From contig NZ_CAJNKE010000013.1 of NCBI RefSeq assembly GCF_905232215.1, positions 1-45,249 of the forward strand: 45,249 bases of DNA, written 5' to 3'. The stretch's first letter is position 1, and each line of letters starts with the position of its first letter. The position numbers and the translations under genes were made by a program. Positions 1 to 6,815 of the stretch are shown here, piece by piece. Below the pieces are notes generated by a model, which saw nothing but the letters and a program-made list of their open reading frames with translations, made no database searches and had not been told where the DNA came from. This DNA comes from Burkholderia sp. LMG 13014 (GTDB taxonomy: Bacteria; Pseudomonadota; Gammaproteobacteria; Burkholderiales; Burkholderiaceae).

Positions 1-82
1 GCCGCCGGGCGGCCGATTCGGCGAACGCGCGCAGCGATGGATGGAGCCGCTCGAGCGGGGTGGGCTCGTTCATCGTGCTCAT
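1..82 (-). CDS. Partial gene, N-terminus only, function unknown
   Basis: Only about 27 N-terminal codons lie in the window; the reading frame runs off the left edge. The first ATG overlaps the stop codon of the upstream SDR gene in an ATGA arrangement, and a second in-frame ATG lies three codons later, at 73. Either start makes this the next gene of the leftward Rieske operon, probably translationally coupled. The visible peptide (MNEPTPLERLHPSLRAFAES) is not enough to name a family. Some alpha/beta-hydrolase-3 proteins begin in a similar way, but that is only a guess. Confidence 0.5.
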   Translation of the reverse strand, partial: MSTMNEPTPLERLHPSLRAFAESAARR

Positions 83-906
83 GGCGTGGGCGTTGCCGAC
101 GGGGCAAACGTGATCGCGGGAATGGCGGCCTTCACGCTGAGCCCGCCGTCGACCGTGACGATCTCGCCGGCCATGTGCGCACTCAAGTCGGACGCGAGGA
201 ACAGCAGATGTCCGGCGATTTCCGCCGGGGTGGCGGCGCGACCGATCGGGATCGCGTCGCCGACGCGCGCCCAGGTCGCTGCGTCCAGCCGCTGGTTCAG
301 GCGCGGCGTGCGCACGAACCCCGGTGACACCGCGTTGATGCGCACGTTGTACGGCGCGTACTCGACGCCCGCGCAGCGCACGAGGTGATGCAGTGCCGCC
401 TTCGACGCCGCATACGCGACCTCGCTGGCTACCGCACGATCGCCGGCGAGCGAGCCGACGAACGCGAACGTGCCGCCGCCGTCCGCCTTCATCATCTCCC
501 CGCCGATCTGCAGCGCGAGATACGCATGACGCACGACGATGTCGAACTGCTGGTCCCACGATGCATCGTCGACGGCGGCCAGCGGCTTGATGCCCGCGAC
601 ACCGATGATGTCGACCACGCCGTGGATGCGGCCGAATTGCGCGCGCGCCGTGTCGAACACGCGCTGCATGTCGCTGCGCGACGTGGCGTCGGCCACGCAC
701 GGAATGCCGTCGACGGCTTCGGCGATGCGGCGGGCAAGCGTTTCGTCGCGGTCGACGCAGAGCACGCGGGCTCCGGCCTGGGCGAGCGCGTGGACCGTCT
801 GCTCGCCGATGCCCTGGCCGGCGCCGAGCACGACGAAACCGCGTCCGTCGAGGCGCAGCAGGGACACGTAGTCCGGCGTGTGGCTGCGGGTGGAGTCGTT
901 CGTCAT
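79..906 (-). CDS. SDR-family NAD(P)-dependent dehydrogenase
   Basis: A 275-residue classical short-chain dehydrogenase/reductase. It has a Rossmann glycine motif near the N-terminus (GAGQGIGE), an acidic residue after beta-2 (CVDRDE, suggesting NAD rather than NADP) and the catalytic Ser with YAASK. The C-terminus has the usual VDGG. The ATG at 906 is chosen because AGGAGA lies just upstream in the short gap after the Rieske gene; a longer frame to 1002 only overlaps that gene. It is fifth in the leftward oxygenase operon, so a role in oxidising a diol or alcohol made by the Rieske enzymes is likely. That role is inferred from position. Confidence 0.88.
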   Translation of the reverse strand: MTNDSTRSHTPDYVSLLRLDGRGFVVLGAGQGIGEQTVHALAQAGARVLCVDRDETLARRIAEAVDGIPCVADATSRSDMQRVFDTARAQFGRIHGVVDIIGVAGIKPLAAVDDASWDQQFDIVVRHAYLALQIGGEMMKADGGGTFAFVGSLAGDRAVASEVAYAASKAALHHLVRCAGVEYAPYNVRINAVSPGFVRTPRLNQRLDAATWARVGDAIPIGRAATPAEIAGHLLFLASDLSAHMAGEIVTVDGGLSVKAAIPAITFAPSATPTP

Positions 907-917
907 CAAGGTTCTCC

Positions 918-2195
918 TTACGCTTCGACGGCTTCGATGGTGTCGCGATGCGCGGGCAGCAGGTCCTGCCACGCCGCATCGTCGGCGAGTGTCCGGTCGC
1001 ACGCGCTGACGCCGCGCAGATCGAGCCCGAGCGCCGGCGGCTGCTCGTCATTCATCACACGCTTGACCGCTGCGAGCAGTGCGCGGCGCACACGCACGAC
1101 GGCCTGGTCGGCAGGCACCAGATGCTCGCGCGACCGGTCGTACAGCGGGCCCTGGGACAGCCCGATCGTCGCATCCTCGACTTCGACGCCGCGCAGCCCG
1201 GTCCAGTTTTCCTTCATCAGCGCGCGGCTCTGGCCGAACGAATCGGCCCAGCTCGCGTTGAACGTGCAGTTCTTGCGATCGTAATACTTCGGGTCGTCGA
1301 GGCCCAGCAGCTCGATGATCTTCTCCTCGGTGACCGGCGCTTCGCCATGCACGACGATGTAGGTGCTTGTGTGCATGTCGTCTTCCGGCACTTCGAGCAC
1401 GGTGAACAGGAATGCCGGCGCGGGAATGATCCGGCCGTACGGCACGATGAACGGTACGACGCGCGCGTTGCGCACACCTGACTCGCCGGTCTTGCGCAAT
1501 GCGACATAGTGAAAGCCGAACGCCGTGTCCTCGATCTTCAGCGACGGCTCGAGGTCGTTCGACGCGAGCGCGGCCGGATTCACGACGTCCGGATTGCGTG
1601 TGAACGAATCGTCCTTCCAGCCCGGCCGCGCCATGTTGGTGTGCAGCACGCCGACGTGCGAGCTGTCCTCGCCGCCTTCCACGAGTTGCAGGTAATTGCA
1701 CGCGACATTGATGCGCAGCACGACGCGGTGATCGGGTGCCGCGTCCATGAACGCGTAGCGCGAGAACGCGGGCTCCAGTTCCTTCGGGCCGACGTAGGCC
1801 CACACGATGCCGCCGGCCTCGCGCACCGGAAATGCGGGCGCCGTCATCCGCGCCGCATACTTCGGGTCCGCATGGTTCGGTGTTTCCAGCACCGCGCCGG
1901 ACACGCTGAATTTCCAGCCGTGATACAGGCAGCGGATACCGCCTTCCTCGACGCGGCCGAGCGCGAGCGACGCGCCACGGTGCATGCAGAGCTCCTCGAG
2001 CAGGCCGACGTGGCCGTTCGAGTCGCGGAACGCGACGTACTGTTCGCCGAGCAGGCGGACCCGCAGCGGTGCGCAATCGGGCGCCGGCAGTTGCGCGGAC
2101 GTGCAGACCGGGTGCCAGTAACGCCGCATCAATGCGCCGCCGGGCGTGCCCGGGCCGACGCGGCACAGCATCTCGTTATCGTCGTGGCTCAACAT
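918..2195 (-). CDS. Rieske non-heme iron oxygenase, alpha subunit (phthalate-dioxygenase type), copy 1
   Basis: A 425-residue single-subunit ring-hydroxylating oxygenase of the phthalate 4,5-dioxygenase class. The N-terminal Rieske [2Fe-2S] ligands are C70, H72, C89 and H92 (CMH...CLYHGWK). The catalytic mononuclear iron site is in EGGEDSSHVGVLH: D177 is the expected bridging aspartate and H180 and H185 are iron ligands. It adds O2 to an aromatic or related substrate, or acts as a demethylase, using electrons from the reductase encoded two genes upstream. The neighbouring gene at 2220-3521 is a paralogue with all these residues at identical positions. The substrate cannot be predicted from sequence alone. 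Confidence 0.93.
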   Translation of the reverse strand: MLSHDDNEMLCRVGPGTPGGALMRRYWHPVCTSAQLPAPDCAPLRVRLLGEQYVAFRDSNGHVGLLEELCMHRGASLALGRVEEGGIRCLYHGWKFSVSGAVLETPNHADPKYAARMTAPAFPVREAGGIVWAYVGPKELEPAFSRYAFMDAAPDHRVVLRINVACNYLQLVEGGEDSSHVGVLHTNMARPGWKDDSFTRNPDVVNPAALASNDLEPSLKIEDTAFGFHYVALRKTGESGVRNARVVPFIVPYGRIIPAPAFLFTVLEVPEDDMHTSTYIVVHGEAPVTEEKIIELLGLDDPKYYDRKNCTFNASWADSFGQSRALMKENWTGLRGVEVEDATIGLSQGPLYDRSREHLVPADQAVVRVRRALLAAVKRVMNDEQPPALGLDLRGVSACDRTLADDAAWQDLLPAHRDTIEAVEA

Positions 2196-2219
2196 ATCGA
2201 ACTCCTGTTTCGAATGGGG

Positions 2220-3521
2220 TTATGTATTGCGGTGCGTGCGTGCGCTCGAGGATGAAACGATCCGGTGATGCGGAACCAGCCGCCGCCAGTCGTCGCCGGG
2301 GCCGATCTCGCCGGACACGCCGATCGCGCGGCCCGATTCCGCGCGCAGCGCCGGAATGTCCTGCTGGTCGCGCGCCGCACGCGCACACGCAAGCAGCGTG
2401 CGATGCAGGCGGCTGATCGCGAGATCCGCCGTCGACAGCATTTCCTGCGACCGGTCGCGGATCGCGCCGCTCGAGATGCTGCACGCGGCGTCTTCCTGCG
2501 TGATGCTGTCGAAGCCGGTGAAATGGCCGTCGCGCTGCGCGCGGCGATCCTGACGGTAGCCGTTGACGAACGACATCGCAGCCGGCGAGTCGCAGGTGTC
2601 GAGCGTCATCCCGTATTTGCGCAGCGTCGGCTCGTCGAGGCCGACGAACGCGAGCTGCGCGCTGCGCAGCGGTTCTTCGCCGACCGGCTTCTCCGCATCC
2701 CACCACACGTGGAAGAAGTAGCAGCGCTCGTCGTTGATCGGGACGGCGGCGAGCCACACGTCGCCGTTCGCGTTCGCGATGAAGCTCGGTGCGATGAAGG
2801 ACGTGACGCGGGCGATGCGGTTGTCTCCGGCCTGGCGGATCGCGACATAGTGAAAGCCGAAATCCGTCTCGTCCGCCTCGATCGTCGGAGCGGCATCGAA
2901 CTGCATGTGCGTGATCTTCCCCGCGTAGTCCAGATCCGAATCGTTGGTCCGGGCCAGCGCGGAGCTGTGCAGCACCGTGAGATGCGACGAGTCGACCAGC
3001 CCTTCGATCACCTGCACGAAGTTGCAGTTGACGATCGCGCAGGCATTGATGCGATGGGCATCCGGCAGATCCATGAACGCGCGGTGCGGGAACGGCGGCG
3101 CGTTGCCTTCGGGGCCGAGGTAAGCCCACATCAGGCCGCCCGCTTCGCGTACCGGATACGTGCGGCCGCGGATGCGCGCCTTGAACTTCGGATCGGGAAC
3201 GTTCGGCGTGTCGAGCACCGTTCCGTCCACCGTGAATTTCCAGCCGTGATAGATGCAGCGCAAGCCGTCGCCGTCCGCGCGCGCGAGCTGCATCGACGCG
3301 CCGCGGTGCAGGCAGCCTTCGTCGTAGAGGCCGGGCCGGCCGTCACGGTCGCGCCAGACCACGAAGCGTTGCCCGAGCAACTCGATCGCTCGCGGGTCAC
3401 CGTCCGGCTGCGGAAGATCGGAGGACTGGATCACCGGCAGCCAGAAGCGGCGCATCGCATCGCCCATCGCGGTGCCCGGTCCGGTGCGGCACATCAGTTC
3501 GTTATCCTGCTTGGTCAGCAT
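2220..3521 (-). CDS. Rieske non-heme iron oxygenase, alpha subunit (phthalate-dioxygenase type), copy 2
   Basis: A 433-residue paralogue of the adjacent Rieske oxygenase. Rieske ligands are C70, H72, C89 and H92 (CLH...CIYHGWK). Iron-site residues are D177, H180 and H185 (EGLVDSSHLTVLH). The two proteins keep the same layout over their whole length but differ clearly in the catalytic domain, so this is an old duplication and not a recent copy. It follows the reductase by 36 bases and precedes copy 1 by 24 bases. The two could handle successive substrates or isomers, or form a mixed oligomer. No separate beta subunit or ferredoxin gene is present, which fits the two-component phthalate-type system. 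Confidence 0.93.
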   Translation of the reverse strand: MLTKQDNELMCRTGPGTAMGDAMRRFWLPVIQSSDLPQPDGDPRAIELLGQRFVVWRDRDGRPGLYDEGCLHRGASMQLARADGDGLRCIYHGWKFTVDGTVLDTPNVPDPKFKARIRGRTYPVREAGGLMWAYLGPEGNAPPFPHRAFMDLPDAHRINACAIVNCNFVQVIEGLVDSSHLTVLHSSALARTNDSDLDYAGKITHMQFDAAPTIEADETDFGFHYVAIRQAGDNRIARVTSFIAPSFIANANGDVWLAAVPINDERCYFFHVWWDAEKPVGEEPLRSAQLAFVGLDEPTLRKYGMTLDTCDSPAAMSFVNGYRQDRRAQRDGHFTGFDSITQEDAACSISSGAIRDRSQEMLSTADLAISRLHRTLLACARAARDQQDIPALRAESGRAIGVSGEIGPGDDWRRLVPHHRIVSSSSARTHRNT

Positions 3522-3557
3522 GTTGATTTCCTCGTTCCAGTGTTTGGCGCGGTGGCG

Positions 3558-4556
3558 TCAGAGTTCGAGCACCAGCCGCGCGGTCTTCGCACGCGAGCAG
3601 CACGGCATGAAGCTGTCGTTGCGCGCCTTTTCTTCGTCGGTGAGATACAGATCCCGATGGTCGGGCACGCCTGCGAGCACGCGGGTCATGCAGGTGCCGC
3701 ACACACCTTGTTCGCACGACAGCGGCAGATTGAAACCCGCGTCCAGCAGCGCATGCGCGGCGGTCCGGCTGGCCTCTACCCTGATCACTTCGCCGCTGCC
3801 CTGAATTTCGATTTCGAACGGGCTGTCTTCGTCGGATGACTCGACAGGCGGCCCCGCGAAGTATTCGCGGTGCAGATGCGCTTCGTCCCAGCCAAGCGTG
3901 CGCGCGGTCTCCAGGATGTGATCCATGAAGCCCGTCGGCCCGCAGACGTACAGATGCTTGTCGGCGGACGCCGGACCGATCGCGGCGCGGGCATCGAGGT
4001 GCTGGTCGGACGGGCCGTCGTCGACGTGAACCTGCACGCGCGTGCGGGGCGTGTCGATGGACGACATGCGCTCCACGCGGTCGACGAATGCCATCCGTGA
4101 CAGCGAGCGCCCGCAGTAGTGCAGCGCGAACGGCCGGCCCTCACGTACCAGCTGTTGCGCAATCGCGAGGAGTGGCGTGATGCCGATGCCGCCCGCGAAC
4201 AGCAGCGAGCGCTCGGGGCCGCGATGCAGCGCGAAGTGATTGCGTGGCGCGCTGATCGACAGCGTATCGCCGGCGCGCACGTCGTCGTGCAGACTCGCGG
4301 ATCCGCCGCGCGAGTCGGGGTCGCGCAGTACACCGATACGGTAGCGCGATGGCAGGTCGGGCAAGTCGTACAGCGAGTACTGCCGCACGATGCCGGAGGG
4401 CAGCTGCACGTCGATATGCGCACCCGCTTCGAAGTCGGGCAACCGGTCGCCGGACAACGGCGCGAGGTCGAAGCCGACAATACCGTCGGCCAGCCACGTC
4501 TTCGCGGTGACGCAGACTTGCAGCGATGCGTTCGACGGGGAAATGTACTGTTCCAT
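3558..4556 (-). CDS. Phthalate dioxygenase reductase-type oxidoreductase (FMN / NAD / plant-type 2Fe-2S)
   Basis: A 332-residue electron-transfer partner for Rieske oxygenases, with domain order FMN, NAD(P), ferredoxin, as in phthalate dioxygenase reductase and VanB. The flavin-binding RQYSL is at residues 58-62, the nucleotide-binding GGIGITP at 122-128 and CGPTGFM at 205-211. A C-terminal [2Fe-2S] ferredoxin has C281, C286, C289 and C319 (CEQGVCGTCM plus a distal Cys). It moves electrons from NADH through FMN to the Rieske clusters. It is the only reductase in the operon, so both Rieske oxygenases presumably share it. It sits between the hemerythrin gene and the two oxygenase genes, and ATG 4556 opens the conserved fold. 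Confidence 0.93.
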   Translation of the reverse strand: MEQYISPSNASLQVCVTAKTWLADGIVGFDLAPLSGDRLPDFEAGAHIDVQLPSGIVRQYSLYDLPDLPSRYRIGVLRDPDSRGGSASLHDDVRAGDTLSISAPRNHFALHRGPERSLLFAGGIGITPLLAIAQQLVREGRPFALHYCGRSLSRMAFVDRVERMSSIDTPRTRVQVHVDDGPSDQHLDARAAIGPASADKHLYVCGPTGFMDHILETARTLGWDEAHLHREYFAGPPVESSDEDSPFEIEIQGSGEVIRVEASRTAAHALLDAGFNLPLSCEQGVCGTCMTRVLAGVPDHRDLYLTDEEKARNDSFMPCCSRAKTARLVLEL

Positions 4557-4592
4557 GATGACCGCTCGTATGAAAGGGAGGGCGTGCGTGCG

Positions 4593-5090
4593 TCAGGCTG
4601 CGACGGCAAGGCGGCGCCGGATGACGACCGGCGCCGCGCCCAGTTGTTGCTGAACGAGCCAGCGCGCGAGCCCCTGGTCCATCACGCGCACATGCTCGGG
4701 AAACCACCCGGCCAATGCGCGGGCAAATGAACGGGCGACTTCCGGCCGCCCTTCGGCCAGTGCGGCGCGCACCTCGTCGGTCGACTGCAGCACGGCCGCG
4801 TGTTCGTCGATATGGCAGCCCGCGGACCCGTAGGCCGTCTCACGCATCGCGGCATCCTCGTCGCCGAAATGGCTGCGCGCGTGCGCGGCAAAAGCATCGA
4901 GCGCGCGTCCGAGATCGTCGTCCGGCGTCGTGAGCAGCGCGTTCACGCACGCGACGAATTCGTGGTGCGTGTCGTCCATCGCGCGATGACCGAGCGCGTA
5001 GTCGTCGCTCCAAACGAAGCCGGCGGCTTCCGCCGGCGGCGGCACAGGCCCGTTTCGGGCCGCCGTACGATGATCTTCCGATGCCTTCAT
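4593..5090 (-). CDS. Bacteriohemerythrin / hemerythrin-domain protein
   Basis: A 165-residue single-domain hemerythrin that would bind O2 or sense redox state at a di-iron centre. The ligand set is complete: H42 or H43 (DDTHHEF), H74 and E78 (HFGDED), H93 and H97 (HIDEH), H133 and D138 (EHVRVMD). ATG 5090 is preferred because GAGG sits about seven bases upstream. A longer frame reaches 5135 but would start inside the palindromic operator. It is the promoter-proximal gene of the leftward oxygenase operon, suggesting oxygen delivery, storage or sensing for the Rieske enzymes. That role is inference; hemerythrins are not a standard part of such operons. Confidence 0.87.
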   Translation of the reverse strand: MKASEDHRTAARNGPVPPPAEAAGFVWSDDYALGHRAMDDTHHEFVACVNALLTTPDDDLGRALDAFAAHARSHFGDEDAAMRETAYGSAGCHIDEHAAVLQSTDEVRAALAEGRPEVARSFARALAGWFPEHVRVMDQGLARWLVQQQLGAAPVVIRRRLAVAA

Positions 5091-5127
5091 TCTCATGCCT
5101 CGCTCAGTGAACCCGATCAGACGAATA

Positions 5128-5133
5128 ATTATC
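5128..5133 (-). promoter_or_regulatory. Possible -10 element of the leftward oxygenase operon
   Basis: On the minus strand this reads GATAAT, directly downstream of the palindrome at 5134-5149 and about 40 bases ahead of the hemerythrin start. I see no convincing -35 at the matching distance, so the promoter may need an activator. Position alone suggests that a protein bound to the palindrome would cover the promoter spacer. Confidence 0.35.
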
Positions 5134-5149
5134 ATCTTCCACGGAAGAT
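5134..5149. promoter_or_regulatory. Palindromic operator, ATCTTCC-AC-GGAAGAT
   Basis: An inverted repeat with perfect 7-bp arms around a 2-bp centre, upstream of the leftward hemerythrin-reductase-Rieske operon. The same arms recur at 5297-5310 (before the porin) and 6724-6737 (before the acyl-CoA synthetase), so this is probably a shared binding site for one dimeric regulator. The regulator is not identifiable here; arms built on TTCC/GGAA are seen with some IclR-type regulators, but this is a loose resemblance. Confidence 0.7.
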
Positions 5150-5270
5150 AAATTGTGACGAACCGGAAGTCGAGGTAGGGAAAACTATGACGCCCGGCAT
5201 TTTCCTCCGATAGCCCCGTGTACGGGTCGTGTCGGGCGGACGTAGGGGTAACCCACGAGCCGTCGATCGG

Positions 5271-5300
5271 TTGACATGGAAGATGCGTGATTACTATCTT
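5271..5300 (+). promoter_or_regulatory. Predicted sigma70-type promoter of the porin gene
   Basis: A consensus -35 TTGACA (5271-5276) is followed after 18 bases by TATCTT (5295-5300) as -10. A half-site CATGGAAGAT (5275-5284) lies in the spacer and the full palindrome begins inside the -10. A bound regulator would therefore occlude RNA polymerase, so repression is the simplest reading. The porin ATG is 33 bases beyond the -10. Confidence 0.6.
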
Positions 5301-5310
5301 CCATGGAAGA
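5297..5310. promoter_or_regulatory. Palindromic operator, TCTTCCATGGAAGA
   Basis: A perfect 14-bp palindrome overlapping the -10 of the porin promoter. It has the same arms as the sites at 5134-5149 and 6724-6737. The additional half-site at 5275-5284 could allow cooperative binding. Confidence 0.72.
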
Positions 5311-5333
5311 AGATAATTGCACGGAGGTTGAAA

Positions 5334-6482
5334 ATGAGTCGGTGGAAAAATGGGTTTGGAGAAGGGTTGGTGCGTGGCAAGGCGGTGTGTCTCGGACTTT
5401 CGACGCTGGCGATGTTGGCATCGGGAGCGTCATCTGCACAGTCGAGCGTGGCGCTGTACGGGATCATCGATAGCGGCGTCGAATACATCACGAACGTCGG
5501 TCCCCAGAAGCAGAGCGTGGTCAAGGTGCCGCAACTCACCGGTTCGCTGCCGTCGCGGTGGGGCATACGCGGCAAGGAGGATCTCGGCGGCGGCCTGAGC
5601 GCCGTCTTCGTGCTGGAGTCGGGTTTCTCGCCAGGGCAAGGGACGCTGAACCAGAGCGGCCGCCTGTTCGGCCGGCAGGCATACGTGGGGTTGTCCGGGC
5701 GCTGGGGCACGCTGTCGTTCGGTCGCCAGTATTCGCAGATCTACTGGGCGATACCGGGCGACACGATGGGGCCGAACATCTACGCGGCGGGGCTGCTCGA
5801 CACGTATCTGGCACAGGCGCGTCTCGACAACACGATCGTCTACAGCATTACGGCGTCGGGCTTCACCTTCGGCGTCAGCTATTCGCTCGGGCGGGACGCG
5901 GTCGCGCCCGCGGCCGCCGGCGGCTGCGCGGGCCAGTCGCCCTCCGATTACCGCGCGTGCAAGACGATCGCCGCGATGCTGAAGTACGAGGCGGACAGCT
6001 GGGGCATCGCGACCGCGATCGACCGTAACGATGGCGGAGGCGGCGCCGGCTCGCCGCTGCCGAGCAGCTCGCAGACCGACACGCGGGCCGTCATCGACGG
6101 CTACGTGAAGTTCGGCACCGCAACGATCGGCGGCGGCTTCCTGCACCGTATCAATCACGGAGAGCTCGCACCGGGCGTCGTCGATGCGAACAGCAACTAC
6201 TGGTGGCTCGGCGCGACCTATCTGCCGGTGCCGAGCGTCGTCCTCGACGCGCAGTTCGGCCACCTCACCGTGAGCGGGCACGATGCCGGCGCGTCGGTCA
6301 TCGCGGCGCGCGCGATGTACCTGTTGTCGAAGCGCAGCTCGGTGTATGTGACCGCGGGGCGCATCTTCAACCAGCGCAATTCCGTGCTGACGATCGATGG
6401 CGGCACCGCGGGCACATCGTCGTGGCCGGCCGCCGGCGTGGACCAGACCGGCGTGATGCTGGGCATCCGTCATATGTTCTGA
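5334..6482 (+). CDS. Gram-negative porin (Burkholderia OmpC-like, Porin_4 type), copy 1
   Basis: A 382-residue outer-membrane trimeric porin for passive diffusion of small solutes. ATG 5334 follows ACGGAGG. The signal peptide runs to about residue 36 and is cleaved before QSSVALYG, the usual mature start of Burkholderia porins. Other family marks are RWGIRGKEDLGGG, FGRQAYVGL, LSFGRQ and the terminal Phe in RHMF. Its promoter carries the palindrome shared with the oxygenase operon and the acyl-CoA synthetase unit, so it probably admits the substrate of that pathway. Confidence 0.94.
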   Translation: MSRWKNGFGEGLVRGKAVCLGLSTLAMLASGASSAQSSVALYGIIDSGVEYITNVGPQKQSVVKVPQLTGSLPSRWGIRGKEDLGGGLSAVFVLESGFSPGQGTLNQSGRLFGRQAYVGLSGRWGTLSFGRQYSQIYWAIPGDTMGPNIYAAGLLDTYLAQARLDNTIVYSITASGFTFGVSYSLGRDAVAPAAAGGCAGQSPSDYRACKTIAAMLKYEADSWGIATAIDRNDGGGGAGSPLPSSSQTDTRAVIDGYVKFGTATIGGGFLHRINHGELAPGVVDANSNYWWLGATYLPVPSVVLDAQFGHLTVSGHDAGASVIAARAMYLLSKRSSVYVTAGRIFNQRNSVLTIDGGTAGTSSWPAAGVDQTGVMLGIRHMF

Positions 6483-6717
6483 AGGAACGGCGCGCGCGTT
6501 GCGGCGCGTGCGCCAGTGATGATCATTGCGGGTCCGCACGAGCGACGCGGGGCTAATCGAACTGCTTCCGTGGATGACGAATACCGGAAACATGTGGTGA
6601 ATCTGCGCATGGTTCTACGCCATTCCATCGGAATGGAGATGGGAATGTCACGTTTACCCGAGAAAGATGGGACGTTTTGCGTATTGCATGTTCATGGAAG
6701 ATCAGGCCAAGTTCGCA

Positions 6718-6746
6718 TTGACGTCTTCCAGGGAAGATGAAATGAT
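6718..6746 (+). promoter_or_regulatory. Predicted promoter of the acyl-CoA synthetase unit
   Basis: TTGACG (6718-6723) is separated by 17 bases from AATGAT (6741-6746). The spacer is filled almost exactly by the palindrome at 6724-6737, an architecture that would allow repression. The -10 is only a moderate match. Confidence 0.45.
6724..6737. promoter_or_regulatory. Palindromic operator, TCTTCC-AG-GGAAGA
   Basis: Third copy of the palindrome in this locus, with perfect 6-bp arms and a 2-bp centre. It lies between the -35-like and -10-like hexamers upstream of the acyl-CoA synthetase/enoyl-CoA hydratase unit. Sharing this site with the oxygenase operon and the porin links the three units. Confidence 0.68.
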
Positions 6747-6815
6747 GGTTTACGGGAAAGGCGACCGAGCGTCCCGCACGGCGATCCTTGCGCCACCGAA
6801 ACTCTGGAGACACGC

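Larger units (their letters stand above)
6483..6815. other. Intergenic region with stem-loop and regulatory sites
   Basis: No credible gene. Just after the porin stop a GC-rich stem-loop (6489-6514, ten-base arms with one wobble) may end porin transcription, although no T-run follows. The distal part has a half-site CATGGAAGAT (6693-6702) and the palindrome at 6724-6737 upstream of the acyl-CoA synthetase. Confidence 0.6.

Noticed and set aside
1509-2255. Long plus-strand open frame opposite the first Rieske gene
   Set aside because: It is an Arg/Ala-rich mirror of the minus-strand oxygenase codons with no family motif; high-GC DNA keeps antisense frames open.
2265-3839. 524-codon plus-strand frame across the second Rieske gene
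   Set aside because: It covers two minus-strand genes and their gap, has no recognisable domain and no ribosome site. Complete Rieske and reductase motifs lie on the other strand.
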